From: Algoriphagus hitonicola
GTDB lineage: Bacteria; Bacteroidota; Bacteroidia; Cytophagales; Cyclobacteriaceae
Length of the DNA stretch: 38,557 nt
Direction of reading: 5' to 3'
Assembly (NCBI RefSeq): GCF_900113375.1
Contig: NZ_FOPC01000021.1
Coordinates: 1 to 38,557, forward strand
The translations under genes were made by a program, and so were the position numbers. This document shows positions 1-6,992 of this stretch, one piece after another. Numbering within the stretch: position 1 is the first letter of the stretch; the number at the start of each line of letters is the position of its first letter. The notes under the pieces were generated by a model. The model made no database searches and was not told the origin of the DNA. It saw only the letters and a program-made list of their open reading frames with translations.

Positions 1-300
1 ACGATGAGCCTGGCTTTGGGTGGGGAAGAATGGTCTGCGCAGTTGAATATTATTGGATTTACCATGCTGTTCACGCCGATTTCGATGGTGATCGGAATTG
101 GGATGAATTGGCTTAGCCGAAAGCATGAATTTGAGGCGGATACATTTGCCAAAGAAACGTTTGCGGGTAAGCCGCTTGCAGAGGCGCTCAAAACCTTATC
201 TGTCAAAACCCTCAGCAATATCAACCCACACCCTTGGTATGTTTTTGTCAATTATTCCCATCCCCCTTTACTGAAAAGACTGGAGCAGTTGGAGTCTTAG
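1..300 (+). CDS. M48 family (Ste24-type) zinc metallopeptidase, C-terminal fragment
   Basis: This is the 3' end of a gene that begins before the window; frame 1 is open from the first base to the TAG at 298-300. The visible part has a hydrophobic segment followed by a KHEFEADTFA stretch. In Ste24/M48 enzymes the ExxAD motif supplies the third zinc ligand and lies downstream of HEXXH, which would be outside the window. The C-terminal NYSHPPLLKRLEQLE is the usual ending of CAAX-prenyl-protease-like M48 proteins (H-P-P--RL--L). The expected role is an integral-membrane endopeptidase of the inner membrane. Only about 99 residues are visible, so catalytic completeness cannot be judged. The family call is firm and the physiological substrate is unknown. 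Confidence 0.85.
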   Translation, partial: TMSLALGGEEWSAQLNIIGFTMLFTPISMVIGIGMNWLSRKHEFEADTFAKETFAGKPLAEALKTLSVKTLSNINPHPWYVFVNYSHPPLLKRLEQLES

Positions 301-552
301 AGCATTAGATTTTTGAAAAAAAAGCCAAAAAATTGATATTCGATCGATTAGTTGGTGATTTAGTTTTCAGTACTACGAATCTTTGGAGAATTACAGAATT
401 TATTAGGGGGGGGCGAAATATTATTTTGTTTTTAATCTTGAAATAATACAATTAACTGATATTCAGCGATATTCAACATGATGTAAAATTTGGTTTTTAA
501 GGTTAGAAGATCTACTATTGATACAGGTTTAACCAAAAAACCAAAAAACATC
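301..552. other. AT-rich intergenic region with a G8 tract
   Basis: No convincing gene was seen here. The stretch is AT-rich apart from a run of eight G at 406-413. Near 461-477 there is a short direct repeat, GATATTCA-GC-GATATTCA. No clean TAnnTTTG promoter box was found, although the promoter of the small peptide gene at 553 should lie here. Confidence 0.5.
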
Positions 553-789
553 ATGAAAAAACTGTTTTCACTGTTACTTTTAGTAACATTTGCTTCCTCC
601 ATTGTGGGTTATTCTAATCCCGCTTGTCAAATTACTCCTATTCAAGGAAAGACTTATGAGGCTGGGACTTGTATAGAAGAAACAAAAACTTGTATTCCAT
701 TGGGGGATCCATCACTTCCGGATGAACCTCTACCTGGAGACTGTTTTGTCGAGAAGAAAACCGATCCATCTGATCCAGGAATAGGATAA
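553..789 (+). CDS. small secreted Cys-containing peptide (78 aa)
   Basis: I chose the ATG at 553 (MKKLFSLLLL...) over an upstream in-frame alternative start at 490 because it opens directly onto a signal peptide: two Lys, then a hydrophobic core to about residue 19. The mature part is about 58 residues, acidic and Pro-rich, with Cys at 25, 40, 47 and 64. I do not recognise a Pfam family. In size, export signal and position before propeller lipoproteins it resembles the NVEALA-type small peptides of Bacteroidetes, but that motif is not seen. A second peptide at 37745-37984 has nearly the same Cys spacing. A perfect 15-bp hairpin follows the stop codon, so the peptide can be transcribed separately from the downstream lipoprotein. 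Function unknown. Confidence 0.7.
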   Translation: MKKLFSLLLLVTFASSIVGYSNPACQITPIQGKTYEAGTCIEETKTCIPLGDPSLPDEPLPGDCFVEKKTDPSDPGIG

Positions 790-797
790 CTGCTTTC

Positions 798-836
798 AAA
801 GAGCTATTCTTTACCGAAAGAATAGCTCTTTATCTT
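798..836 (+). terminator. hairpin after the small peptide gene
   Basis: A perfect 15-bp inverted repeat (798-812 with 817-831) flanks a 4-nt ACCG loop, followed by a weak T-rich tail. It lies directly after the stop codon at 789 and before the lipoprotein gene at about 880. It can act as an intrinsic terminator or attenuator between the two. Confidence 0.7.
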
Positions 837-901
837 AACATTTATATAAACTAACTCCGGCTTCAAAATTTCAGATTATATGAGATTGATTATTATTTTA
901 G

Positions 902-911
902 TTTTTTTTTT
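902..911 (+). repeat. T10 homopolymer inside the lipoprotein signal sequence
   Basis: Ten consecutive T occur after the ATG at 880. Reading from 880 gives a good hydrophobic start (MRLIIILV) but terminates at TGA 938-940. With nine T the same start would run into the downstream frame as MRLIIILVFFSLAVFSC, a complete lipoprotein signal with a Cys lipobox. The tract therefore decides whether the gene is on or off, or it is a sequencing artefact. Confidence 0.75.
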
Positions 912-913
912 CT

Positions 914-2032
914 TTGGCTGTTTTTTCCTGTCAGGTAGCTGAAAAGGATCGCCAAATCCAAGAAGTCAAGAAGTTTACGCCCAAATTGATTAAAGAAGTC
1001 ACCTTGGATTTATCTGGTGGCTACCCCAAGCTTCAAGGGAGTCCTCACTTTATTAATGATGGAGATTCAGCTTTTTTATTTATTCCTTCACGTGATGGAA
1101 TTGGGGTTTTCAGTTTAGACAGCGGGGGAAAACCGGTGGAGGAAATTAAACTTGCAGAAATTGAAGGATATTTTGATGAATATTCCACAGATCAAATTTA
1201 TTTTCATCCGTTAAGTAGGAATAGTTTTTTGATGTATCACACCGCTTCGGGTGTAGTTTCCAAAGTTGAGGATAAGGAAATTACCGATCGGTTTAGGGTT
1301 TCTGATAAGTTGGGGGATTTATTTTACCTGGCTTATGGAGGGGCTTTTAAAAGTATGGATCTAAGGGATGATCGATTTATTTCGATTTTTGGTATTACGG
1401 AGCGATATGGAAAACCTCCCTATATTTATGAAAAGAGAGAACCGATTATCTTCACTTATGACCTAAAAACTGAAGAATCATCCCATTCATTCCCATTGCC
1501 TCCAAGCTATGAGGGAAAAGCAGTTAATGTTTATGATTTATTTTTTATTTCTATCGCCTACGATGATACGCTTCAGCGATATTTTATAAATACGCCGATT
1601 TCTGATTGGCTATATTTCACAGAAGATTTTCAAACCTATGATTCGGTATTTCTAAGTCCAACCGAAGGCTTTGTGGATATTTCAAATCGTGAAAATAAGG
1701 GATATTCTACCTGGCAAAAGGATTTTTACCTATCTAATAGTTTTCCCTGTTTACATTATGATTCAGAAAACAAGTTGTTAGTTCGGCAAATTAGGTATGC
1801 CATCGAAAGTGAGCAGTATGATTTCTTAAAAGAAAATTCGTACATCCTACTGGATGAAATGAATAAAAATGTGCTCTTATTTTTTGATCAGGACTTTGAG
1901 CCAGTTGGAAGAATGGATGTCTCAGCTTTTAACCATTACTATGTGCACTTTGGAAGGGCGGGAATGTTCATTCTAAATGATGTCGAAATGATTGATGAAG
2001 ATCATTTGACATTTTCGTTGTTTGATTTTTAG
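914..2032 (+). CDS. DUF4221-like lipoprotein, signal peptide apparently frameshifted
   Basis: This is an open frame of 372 residues if read from the TTG at 914, which gives the improbable start AVFSCQVAEKD. The natural start is ATG 880, in a different frame that is off by one at the T10 tract (902-911). Removing one T restores MRLIIILVFFSLAVFSC with the lipid-anchor Cys. The body is rich in short beta-strand-like segments such as FLFIPSRDGIGVF and FFDQDFEPVGRMDV, as in beta-propeller proteins. It resembles the DUF4221 family of Bacteroidetes lipoproteins, whose function is not known. The rest of the frame is intact, which argues against long-standing decay and fits phase variation or a base error. 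It lies between the small peptide gene and a second propeller lipoprotein (2132). Confidence 0.65.
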   Translation: MAVFSCQVAEKDRQIQEVKKFTPKLIKEVTLDLSGGYPKLQGSPHFINDGDSAFLFIPSRDGIGVFSLDSGGKPVEEIKLAEIEGYFDEYSTDQIYFHPLSRNSFLMYHTASGVVSKVEDKEITDRFRVSDKLGDLFYLAYGGAFKSMDLRDDRFISIFGITERYGKPPYIYEKREPIIFTYDLKTEESSHSFPLPPSYEGKAVNVYDLFFISIAYDDTLQRYFINTPISDWLYFTEDFQTYDSVFLSPTEGFVDISNRENKGYSTWQKDFYLSNSFPCLHYDSENKLLVRQIRYAIESEQYDFLKENSYILLDEMNKNVLLFFDQDFEPVGRMDVSAFNHYYVHFGRAGMFILNDVEMIDEDHLTFSLFDF

Positions 2033-2131
2033 GAAGGAATGGTAGATTATCTATTTTTTAAGAGGGTATTTTCGACTATTTAAAACCTAATATCTTTTTC
2101 TGCTCAATTTTTGTTTGGGAAAGCAAAGTGT

Positions 2132-3238
2132 ATGATCTGTCCAAAGCAATCAATTATTTTTTTTCTGTTCACTTTAGTCTCCTGTGGCGAGCATCAGGAA
2201 TCAAATCACGTTTCAATCAATCTCGAATCACCGCATACCGAAAACCTGAATGACGTTTTTAGCGAATTTGGAATAATTCCATTAGAACTCCATCCAGAGG
2301 CACAATTAGTAGAAATAGATAAATTACTCGTCACTGATTCTCATTATTTTGTTTTAGACCGGTCATCTGCTGTTATTTTTGTTTTTGATAAAAAAGGTGA
2401 GTTTTCTAACAAACTGGATGCTTTTGGAGAAGGGCCTGGAGAATATCTGGCCATTTCGGATTTTAATATCAACCCATTTAATGGCAATTTGGAGGTTCTA
2501 TCTCCTGATGGCGTGTTGATTGTTTATGATTCAGATTTTACGTTTCTGGATGAGTTTTCCCTCGAAGGTCTATCAAGTTTTCAATATTTCAATTATCTAA
2601 ATGAAGACCTGATTGCTTTGAATACCCTAGATCATCGGAATCCTGCTCCAGTGATTTTATGGTCTCGTATTCAGCGTAAACTGTTTAAGGAAGTCTACCT
2701 ACCGCTCCATGAGCTTGAAAAACATCATCTTGTTTTCATGGAAGACATCTTTTTTCGCAGTGCTAACTCACTTTTTATCTGTACCCGATTTGCCAATGAA
2801 GTCTATCAAATCACCGAGGATTCTTTGCTGCTGAAAAAACAGTTTGATTTTGGCAAATACAATTTTCCCACTGATCAAATTAAAGCTGATGAAGCGGAAA
2901 AGTATTATCATGATTTTTTTAGCGAGCAAATCCAATCCGCTTTTGGATCAATCAAAAAATACAATGAGTCTGATCGATCTGTGGTTTTTCAATTTTCACT
3001 GGAAGGAAAAACAAGGTTTTTTGTCCAAGAAAAAGCATCTGGAAAGTATCAGATTTTAGATCGGTATTTCACCTTTGATGAGTTCAAAAGCGATACAGAA
3101 GAAATATATGCTGTAATTTCCCCAGAAGCTATTCCCAACTATGATTTTTGGCCGGAATGGGATTCAGGTCAACGGAATCTTTTGGAGGAAGCAAAAGAAA
3201 ACGAACAAACATTATTACTTAGGCTAAAAATCGACTAA
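2132..3238 (+). CDS. 6-bladed beta-propeller family lipoprotein
   Basis: I chose the ATG at 2132 (MICPKQSIIFF) rather than the TTG at 2111, because it gives a compact lipoprotein signal ending LFTLVSC with the anchor Cys at residue 18. The protein has 368 residues. Residues about 45-130 carry the hallmark of the Bacteroidetes 6-bladed beta-propeller family: a PLE start, LDRSSAVIFVFDKKG, then GEGPGEY at 99-105. These proteins are predicted surface or periplasmic lipoproteins of unknown biochemical role, often clustered with DUF4221 proteins and small exported peptides, as here. About 100 nt separate it from the upstream gene. No terminator was seen between them, so co-transcription is possible. 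Confidence 0.75.
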   Translation: MICPKQSIIFFLFTLVSCGEHQESNHVSINLESPHTENLNDVFSEFGIIPLELHPEAQLVEIDKLLVTDSHYFVLDRSSAVIFVFDKKGEFSNKLDAFGEGPGEYLAISDFNINPFNGNLEVLSPDGVLIVYDSDFTFLDEFSLEGLSSFQYFNYLNEDLIALNTLDHRNPAPVILWSRIQRKLFKEVYLPLHELEKHHLVFMEDIFFRSANSLFICTRFANEVYQITEDSLLLKKQFDFGKYNFPTDQIKADEAEKYYHDFFSEQIQSAFGSIKKYNESDRSVVFQFSLEGKTRFFVQEKASGKYQILDRYFTFDEFKSDTEEIYAVISPEAIPNYDFWPEWDSGQRNLLEEAKENEQTLLLRLKID

Positions 3239-3286
3239 GGTTCAATTCAAAATTACAATTCGAATTTTAAACCTGGCTCTCCCTCA

Positions 3287-4228
3287 ATGAAGCTTGCCAT
3301 TTCCCTTCAATTTTTCCTATCTTTTTGCCTCTCAACTAGCGCTAAACCCATGAAAGACCTTGCTGATTTCCATTATCCAATCTCAGACTTATTTCTCCAA
3401 CCCAAAACTGCCTCAGACTGGGATCAATTCCGACTCAGTAATGAGCAAATCGATTTTTTCCATGAAAATGGATACCTCGCCGGAATCCAACTCCTGAATG
3501 AAAATCAAATCCAAGCGCTAAAAAAAGCGCTTGATGAGGTGATGGACCCGCAGCACCCGCTTCATCACTTGTTTCATGAATTTCACAGCAATGAATCCGG
3601 TGATCCGAATAAGGTACTTTTTCATTCCTTGGGGCATTGGCGGATTGCGGAGGCCTTTCACGATGTAATCTGGAATCCGGCATTTCGGATGGCCGCCTCT
3701 CAGCTGTTGGGAGACCGGGCAGTTCGGTTTTGGCATGATCAGCTTTTTTGCAAACCAGCCCATCATGGTGGAAATGTCGCCTGGCATCAAGATTACAGCT
3801 ACTGGACTCGGACGATCGAGATGCAGCATCTGACTTGCTGGTGTGGGCTGGATGATGCTACGGAAGAAAACGGTTGTCTGCAGTATGTCCCGGGCTCCCA
3901 CAGTTGGGGACTTTTAGAAAAACCTGCACTGGCTGGGGAAATGGATGGCTTGATGGCCATGATGACAGAGGAGCAAAAATCGAATTTCAAGCCAGTTGCC
4001 ATTCCTTTAAAAGCTGGATATGCAGCATTTCATCATCCTTTGCTGGTGCATGGTAGCTTTGCGAATTATTCCGACAGATCCCGAAAAGCATTTGTATTGA
4101 ATGTTTTTGCGGATGGGACCATTTCCAATTCGGACGAGCCGCTGTTAGAGGGAGTACCTGTGATTCCCAAAGGAGAGAAAATGCAGGGAAAATTTTTTCC
4201 ATTGATTTTTGAGCCGAAAAATAGGTAA
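3287..4228 (+). CDS. phytanoyl-CoA dioxygenase (PhyH) family protein
   Basis: A 313-residue Fe(II)/2-oxoglutarate oxygenase fold. The metal-binding HxD is H167-Q-D169 in AWHQDYSYW. The distal His is H255 in LLVHGSFANYS, followed by R264/R266 in the DRSRKAF segment that normally binds 2-oxoglutarate. Family members hydroxylate varied small molecules, and the substrate cannot be predicted here. The first 22 residues (MKLAISLQFFLSFCLSTSAKP) look like a signal peptide, unusual for this normally cytoplasmic family. An alternative start at Met22 (ATG 3350) would give a cytoplasmic protein of ordinary length, and I cannot decide between them. The 49 nt before it hold no recognisable promoter. Confidence 0.8.
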   Translation: MKLAISLQFFLSFCLSTSAKPMKDLADFHYPISDLFLQPKTASDWDQFRLSNEQIDFFHENGYLAGIQLLNENQIQALKKALDEVMDPQHPLHHLFHEFHSNESGDPNKVLFHSLGHWRIAEAFHDVIWNPAFRMAASQLLGDRAVRFWHDQLFCKPAHHGGNVAWHQDYSYWTRTIEMQHLTCWCGLDDATEENGCLQYVPGSHSWGLLEKPALAGEMDGLMAMMTEEQKSNFKPVAIPLKAGYAAFHHPLLVHGSFANYSDRSRKAFVLNVFADGTISNSDEPLLEGVPVIPKGEKMQGKFFPLIFEPKNR

Positions 4229-4426
4229 AGGCAAATTGGATGGTTCGATTGCTGTGACCTGGAATTGAGGATGAAGATTTTATTCAGATTTTCGGTGTGG
4301 GGAAAGCCTCTTAAATAAGGAGGGTTTATCTTTCGCTATTATTTTTGTAAATCGTTGATGAAAAGTTCAAGATTACACCAATCAAACTTTCAAATTTTAG
4401 AATTGATCTTTCAAACTTTATAAAAA
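4229..4426. promoter_or_regulatory. intergenic region with imperfect hairpin and possible -7 box
   Basis: An imperfect hairpin (about 4303-4326) followed by a T-rich stretch may terminate the PhyH gene. TATTTTTG at 4340-4347 fits the Bacteroidota -7 consensus TAnnTTTG and lies 80 nt before the DUF808 gene, but no good -33 TTTG is placed upstream, so the promoter is tentative. Confidence 0.3.
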
Positions 4427-5296
4427 ATGGCTTCAGGAATATTTGCACTTTTAGATGATGTCGCTACGCTGATGGATGACGTCGCTACTATGACCAAAGT
4501 AGCGGCAAAGAAAACGGCTGGGATTTTAGGGGATGACTTGGCTGTCAATGCCGAAAAAGCATCAGGTTTTTTACCGGATCGAGAACTTCCCGTACTTTGG
4601 GCGATCACCAAAGGATCGCTGATCAATAAGGTGATCATTTTGCCCATGGCCTTTTTGCTCAGCGCATTTTTGCCGGTTTCCATTGATATTATTTTGGTAT
4701 TTGGGGGATTGTATCTGGCCTATGAGGGGGCCGAGAAAATCATGGAATTGATCCTTCCTCATGAGAAAAAGGAACGAGCTCAGCTGCATCCTGAATTGAG
4801 CAAAGAAGAAATTTTAGCGCTGGAGAAAAAGAAGATCAAATCGGCAATCACTACGGATTTTATTCTTTCGGTCGAAATCATCATCATCACACTGGGTACC
4901 GTCGTGGAGGAGCCCATCTTGACTCAAATATTAGTGGTTACGATGATTGCCCTGGTAGCGACCGTTGGGGTGTATGGCTTGGTGGCGTTGATCGTCCGGA
5001 TGGATGAAATGGGCTTTAAGTTGATTTCGCTTAATGAAGATAAAAGTAGCTTTACCAACAAAGCTGGTGTGGCCATGGTCAAAGGGCTTCCGCATGTAGT
5101 TCGGGTGATTGGATTTATCGGAACGATTGCGCTGTTTTTGGTTTCTGGCGGGATTTTCGTTCACAAAATTGAGTTCTTCCATCATCTATTCACCACTTGG
5201 CCGGGTATTTTGAGGGATTTCGTGATTGGGGTCGCTGTAGGTATAATTATTTGGATTCCAATTCATTTTGTAAAAAAAGCATTCAAGAAAAAATAA
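4427..5296 (+). CDS. DUF808 family integral membrane protein (YedI-like)
   Basis: A 289-residue protein. The N-terminus MASGIFALLDDVATLMDDVA with the following KVAAKKTAGILGDDLAVNAE stretch is diagnostic for DUF808, here complete. Hydrophobic segments at about 62-105, 140-190, 220-240 and 260-280 indicate a multi-pass inner-membrane protein, with a charged cytoplasmic or periplasmic loop (about 106-135). The function of the family is not established. The stop is 7 nt before the next start (ThuA-like gene), so the two are probably co-transcribed, although no functional link is known. Confidence 0.85.
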   Translation: MASGIFALLDDVATLMDDVATMTKVAAKKTAGILGDDLAVNAEKASGFLPDRELPVLWAITKGSLINKVIILPMAFLLSAFLPVSIDIILVFGGLYLAYEGAEKIMELILPHEKKERAQLHPELSKEEILALEKKKIKSAITTDFILSVEIIIITLGTVVEEPILTQILVVTMIALVATVGVYGLVALIVRMDEMGFKLISLNEDKSSFTNKAGVAMVKGLPHVVRVIGFIGTIALFLVSGGIFVHKIEFFHHLFTTWPGILRDFVIGVAVGIIIWIPIHFVKKAFKKK

Positions 5297-5303
5297 ATCA
5301 GCT

Positions 5304-6308
5304 ATGGGTTATTTCGTCAGATCTTTCTTTGTTTTCCTTTTCATTTCGGTGACTTCTTTAGCCCTTGGGCAAGAATTTTTGCAATTCGAAGGAGAGGAGG
5401 GACCGGGCAAAGGAAAACACATAGTTTTGGTTGCAGGCGATGATGAATACCGCTCAGAGGAATCCATGCCGATGTTGGGAAAAATTCTGGCCCATCGATT
5501 TGGCTTTAAAACCACGGTACTTTTCCCCATTGATCCTGAGACAGGAAATGTAGTTCCCAACTACCAAAATAACATCCCAGGATTGGAAAATCTGGAGACT
5601 GCTGATCTGATGATCATGCTGGTCCGTTTTCGGGAATTACCCGATGAGCAGACTCGGTACATTGAAAATTTCCTGAAGGCTGGAAAACCGATCATTGGCC
5701 TTCGAACTTCGACCCATGCTTTTGCCTATCAAAAAAACAAAACTTCCCCTTTTGCCAAATGGGACTGGATGAGTAAAACCGAAGGTTGGGAGGGAGGATT
5801 TGGGCAGCGGATTTTCGGGGAGACCTGGGTCAATCATCATGGAGTTCATGGTAAAGAAGGAACACGAGCACTCATCAATGGAGTAAATCAAATGAATGAT
5901 CATCCGGTTTTGCGTGGAGTGAAGGATATTTGGGGGCCATCAGATGTATATGGGATTAAGAATTTGCCTAATGACGCCCAAGTTTTGATCTATGGACAAA
6001 GTACTGCCGGAATGACGGCTGAGGCGCCTTTGATGTGGGAAAAGGCCGTGATGCCGATTGCCTGGACCAAAGCCTATCAGCTTGAGGGAGGAAAGCAGGG
6101 GATGGCTTTTGCTTCTACGATGGGTGCTTCATTGGATTTTGAAAGTGAAGACCTGCGGAGATTGATTATTAATGCTTCTTTTTGGCTTTTGGATTTCTCC
6201 GAAGCGATTACTGAAGAGATGAATGTGGATTATGTGGGCGATTATCAGCCAACCATGTTTGGCTTTGATAATTTTCGAAAAGGCATGCGATTGGAGGATT
6301 TCAGATAA
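5304..6308 (+). CDS. secreted ThuA-like domain protein
   Basis: A 334-residue protein with a signal peptide (MGYFVRSFFVFLFISVTSLALGQ, cleavage near residue 22). The body matches the ThuA fold, a class-I glutamine-amidotransferase-like domain found in proteins associated with trehalose or other sugar utilisation: KHIVLVAGDDEYRSEESMP near 40, an ADLMIMLVRFRELP strand, and GKPIIGLRTSTHAF near 130. The usual glutaminase Cys is not seen at the turn, where the residues are LRTSTH. Members in Bacteroidetes and Planctomycetes are often encoded near secreted dehydrogenases and heme proteins, and such genes occur about 7 kb downstream. Enzymatic activity is unproven. It follows the DUF808 gene by 7 nt. 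Confidence 0.75.
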   Translation: MGYFVRSFFVFLFISVTSLALGQEFLQFEGEEGPGKGKHIVLVAGDDEYRSEESMPMLGKILAHRFGFKTTVLFPIDPETGNVVPNYQNNIPGLENLETADLMIMLVRFRELPDEQTRYIENFLKAGKPIIGLRTSTHAFAYQKNKTSPFAKWDWMSKTEGWEGGFGQRIFGETWVNHHGVHGKEGTRALINGVNQMNDHPVLRGVKDIWGPSDVYGIKNLPNDAQVLIYGQSTAGMTAEAPLMWEKAVMPIAWTKAYQLEGGKQGMAFASTMGASLDFESEDLRRLIINASFWLLDFSEAITEEMNVDYVGDYQPTMFGFDNFRKGMRLEDFR

Positions 6309-6377
6309 GGCTCAGTTTTAAATAAAGTTAGATTTCAATGGATTCTGTCCGGCAGGAATTTTAGGATTTAGAAAAAA

Positions 6378-6812
6378 TTATTCCTTTGGTATCGCCATGG
6401 TATGGTTTGCAAAAAGCTTAAATTCTCCGTCTATTTTAGTATAAGTTCGCATAAAATTATATGTCGTTGGGCTGGGACCGCGATCCACGATGGTGTAGCC
6501 CGTGACTATTGCGGTTTGTCCCAGAATAACCACTTTTTGATCACTTGATAGTCGGTTCCGTGTAGTTTGCTCCTGCCCATTTTGGATTTTTTTGGCCTGA
6601 TTGACCACTTCCTTTTTTCCATCGGTCAAGCTCGCATGATCATGTACCCAAATAAAATCTTCGGCCAAAATATTTTCTAAAAATGCCACGTCTGACTCCA
6701 AGAGAGCCTTTTCCCAAGCTAAATCCAATTCAAGTAGTTTTTGAGAATCAGTCTGGGATAAGACGGGGAAACTGAATATAAGAAGTAGGTAAATTAGGAC
6801 AAGATTTTTCAT
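6378..6812 (-). CDS. secreted NTF2-like (DUF4440/SnoaL-type) protein
   Basis: A 144-residue protein starting MKNLVLIYLLLIFSFPVLSQ, a signal peptide cleaved near residue 20. The mature part follows the NTF2-like cone fold: LLELDLAWEKALLESDVAFLENILAEDFIWVHDHA, then a VVILGQTAIVTGYTIVD strand and a C-terminal YTKIDGEFKLFANHTM. DUF4440-type proteins include ketosteroid-isomerase-like enzymes and binding proteins, and no substrate can be assigned. It is convergent with the ThuA-like gene and divergent from PEP synthase. Confidence 0.75.
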   Translation of the reverse strand: MKNLVLIYLLLIFSFPVLSQTDSQKLLELDLAWEKALLESDVAFLENILAEDFIWVHDHASLTDGKKEVVNQAKKIQNGQEQTTRNRLSSDQKVVILGQTAIVTGYTIVDRGPSPTTYNFMRTYTKIDGEFKLFANHTMAIPKE

Positions 6813-6992
6813 AGAACTGGATTTAGAGACAATTAAGATAAAGAAATATGTTGGCTTTTAAATCTTTTTCCATTTGGTTTTGGAAAATTGGGTCAAGGCT
6901 AAAAACTGATAAAAATCAATCCTTTAGCAAGAGTTTGAACAGCTTAATGTAGGATTTAAGCCGTAAATTGATTGGATTATAAGATCACAAAC

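Noticed and set aside
490..552. upstream extension of the small peptide gene
   Set aside because: The extension is basic and AT-derived, precedes a perfect signal peptide at 553, and begins at a non-ATG codon.
6972..6992. TTG start 7 codons upstream in ppsA
   Set aside because: PEP synthases start at the equivalent of ATG 6993, and the extra residues have no family support.
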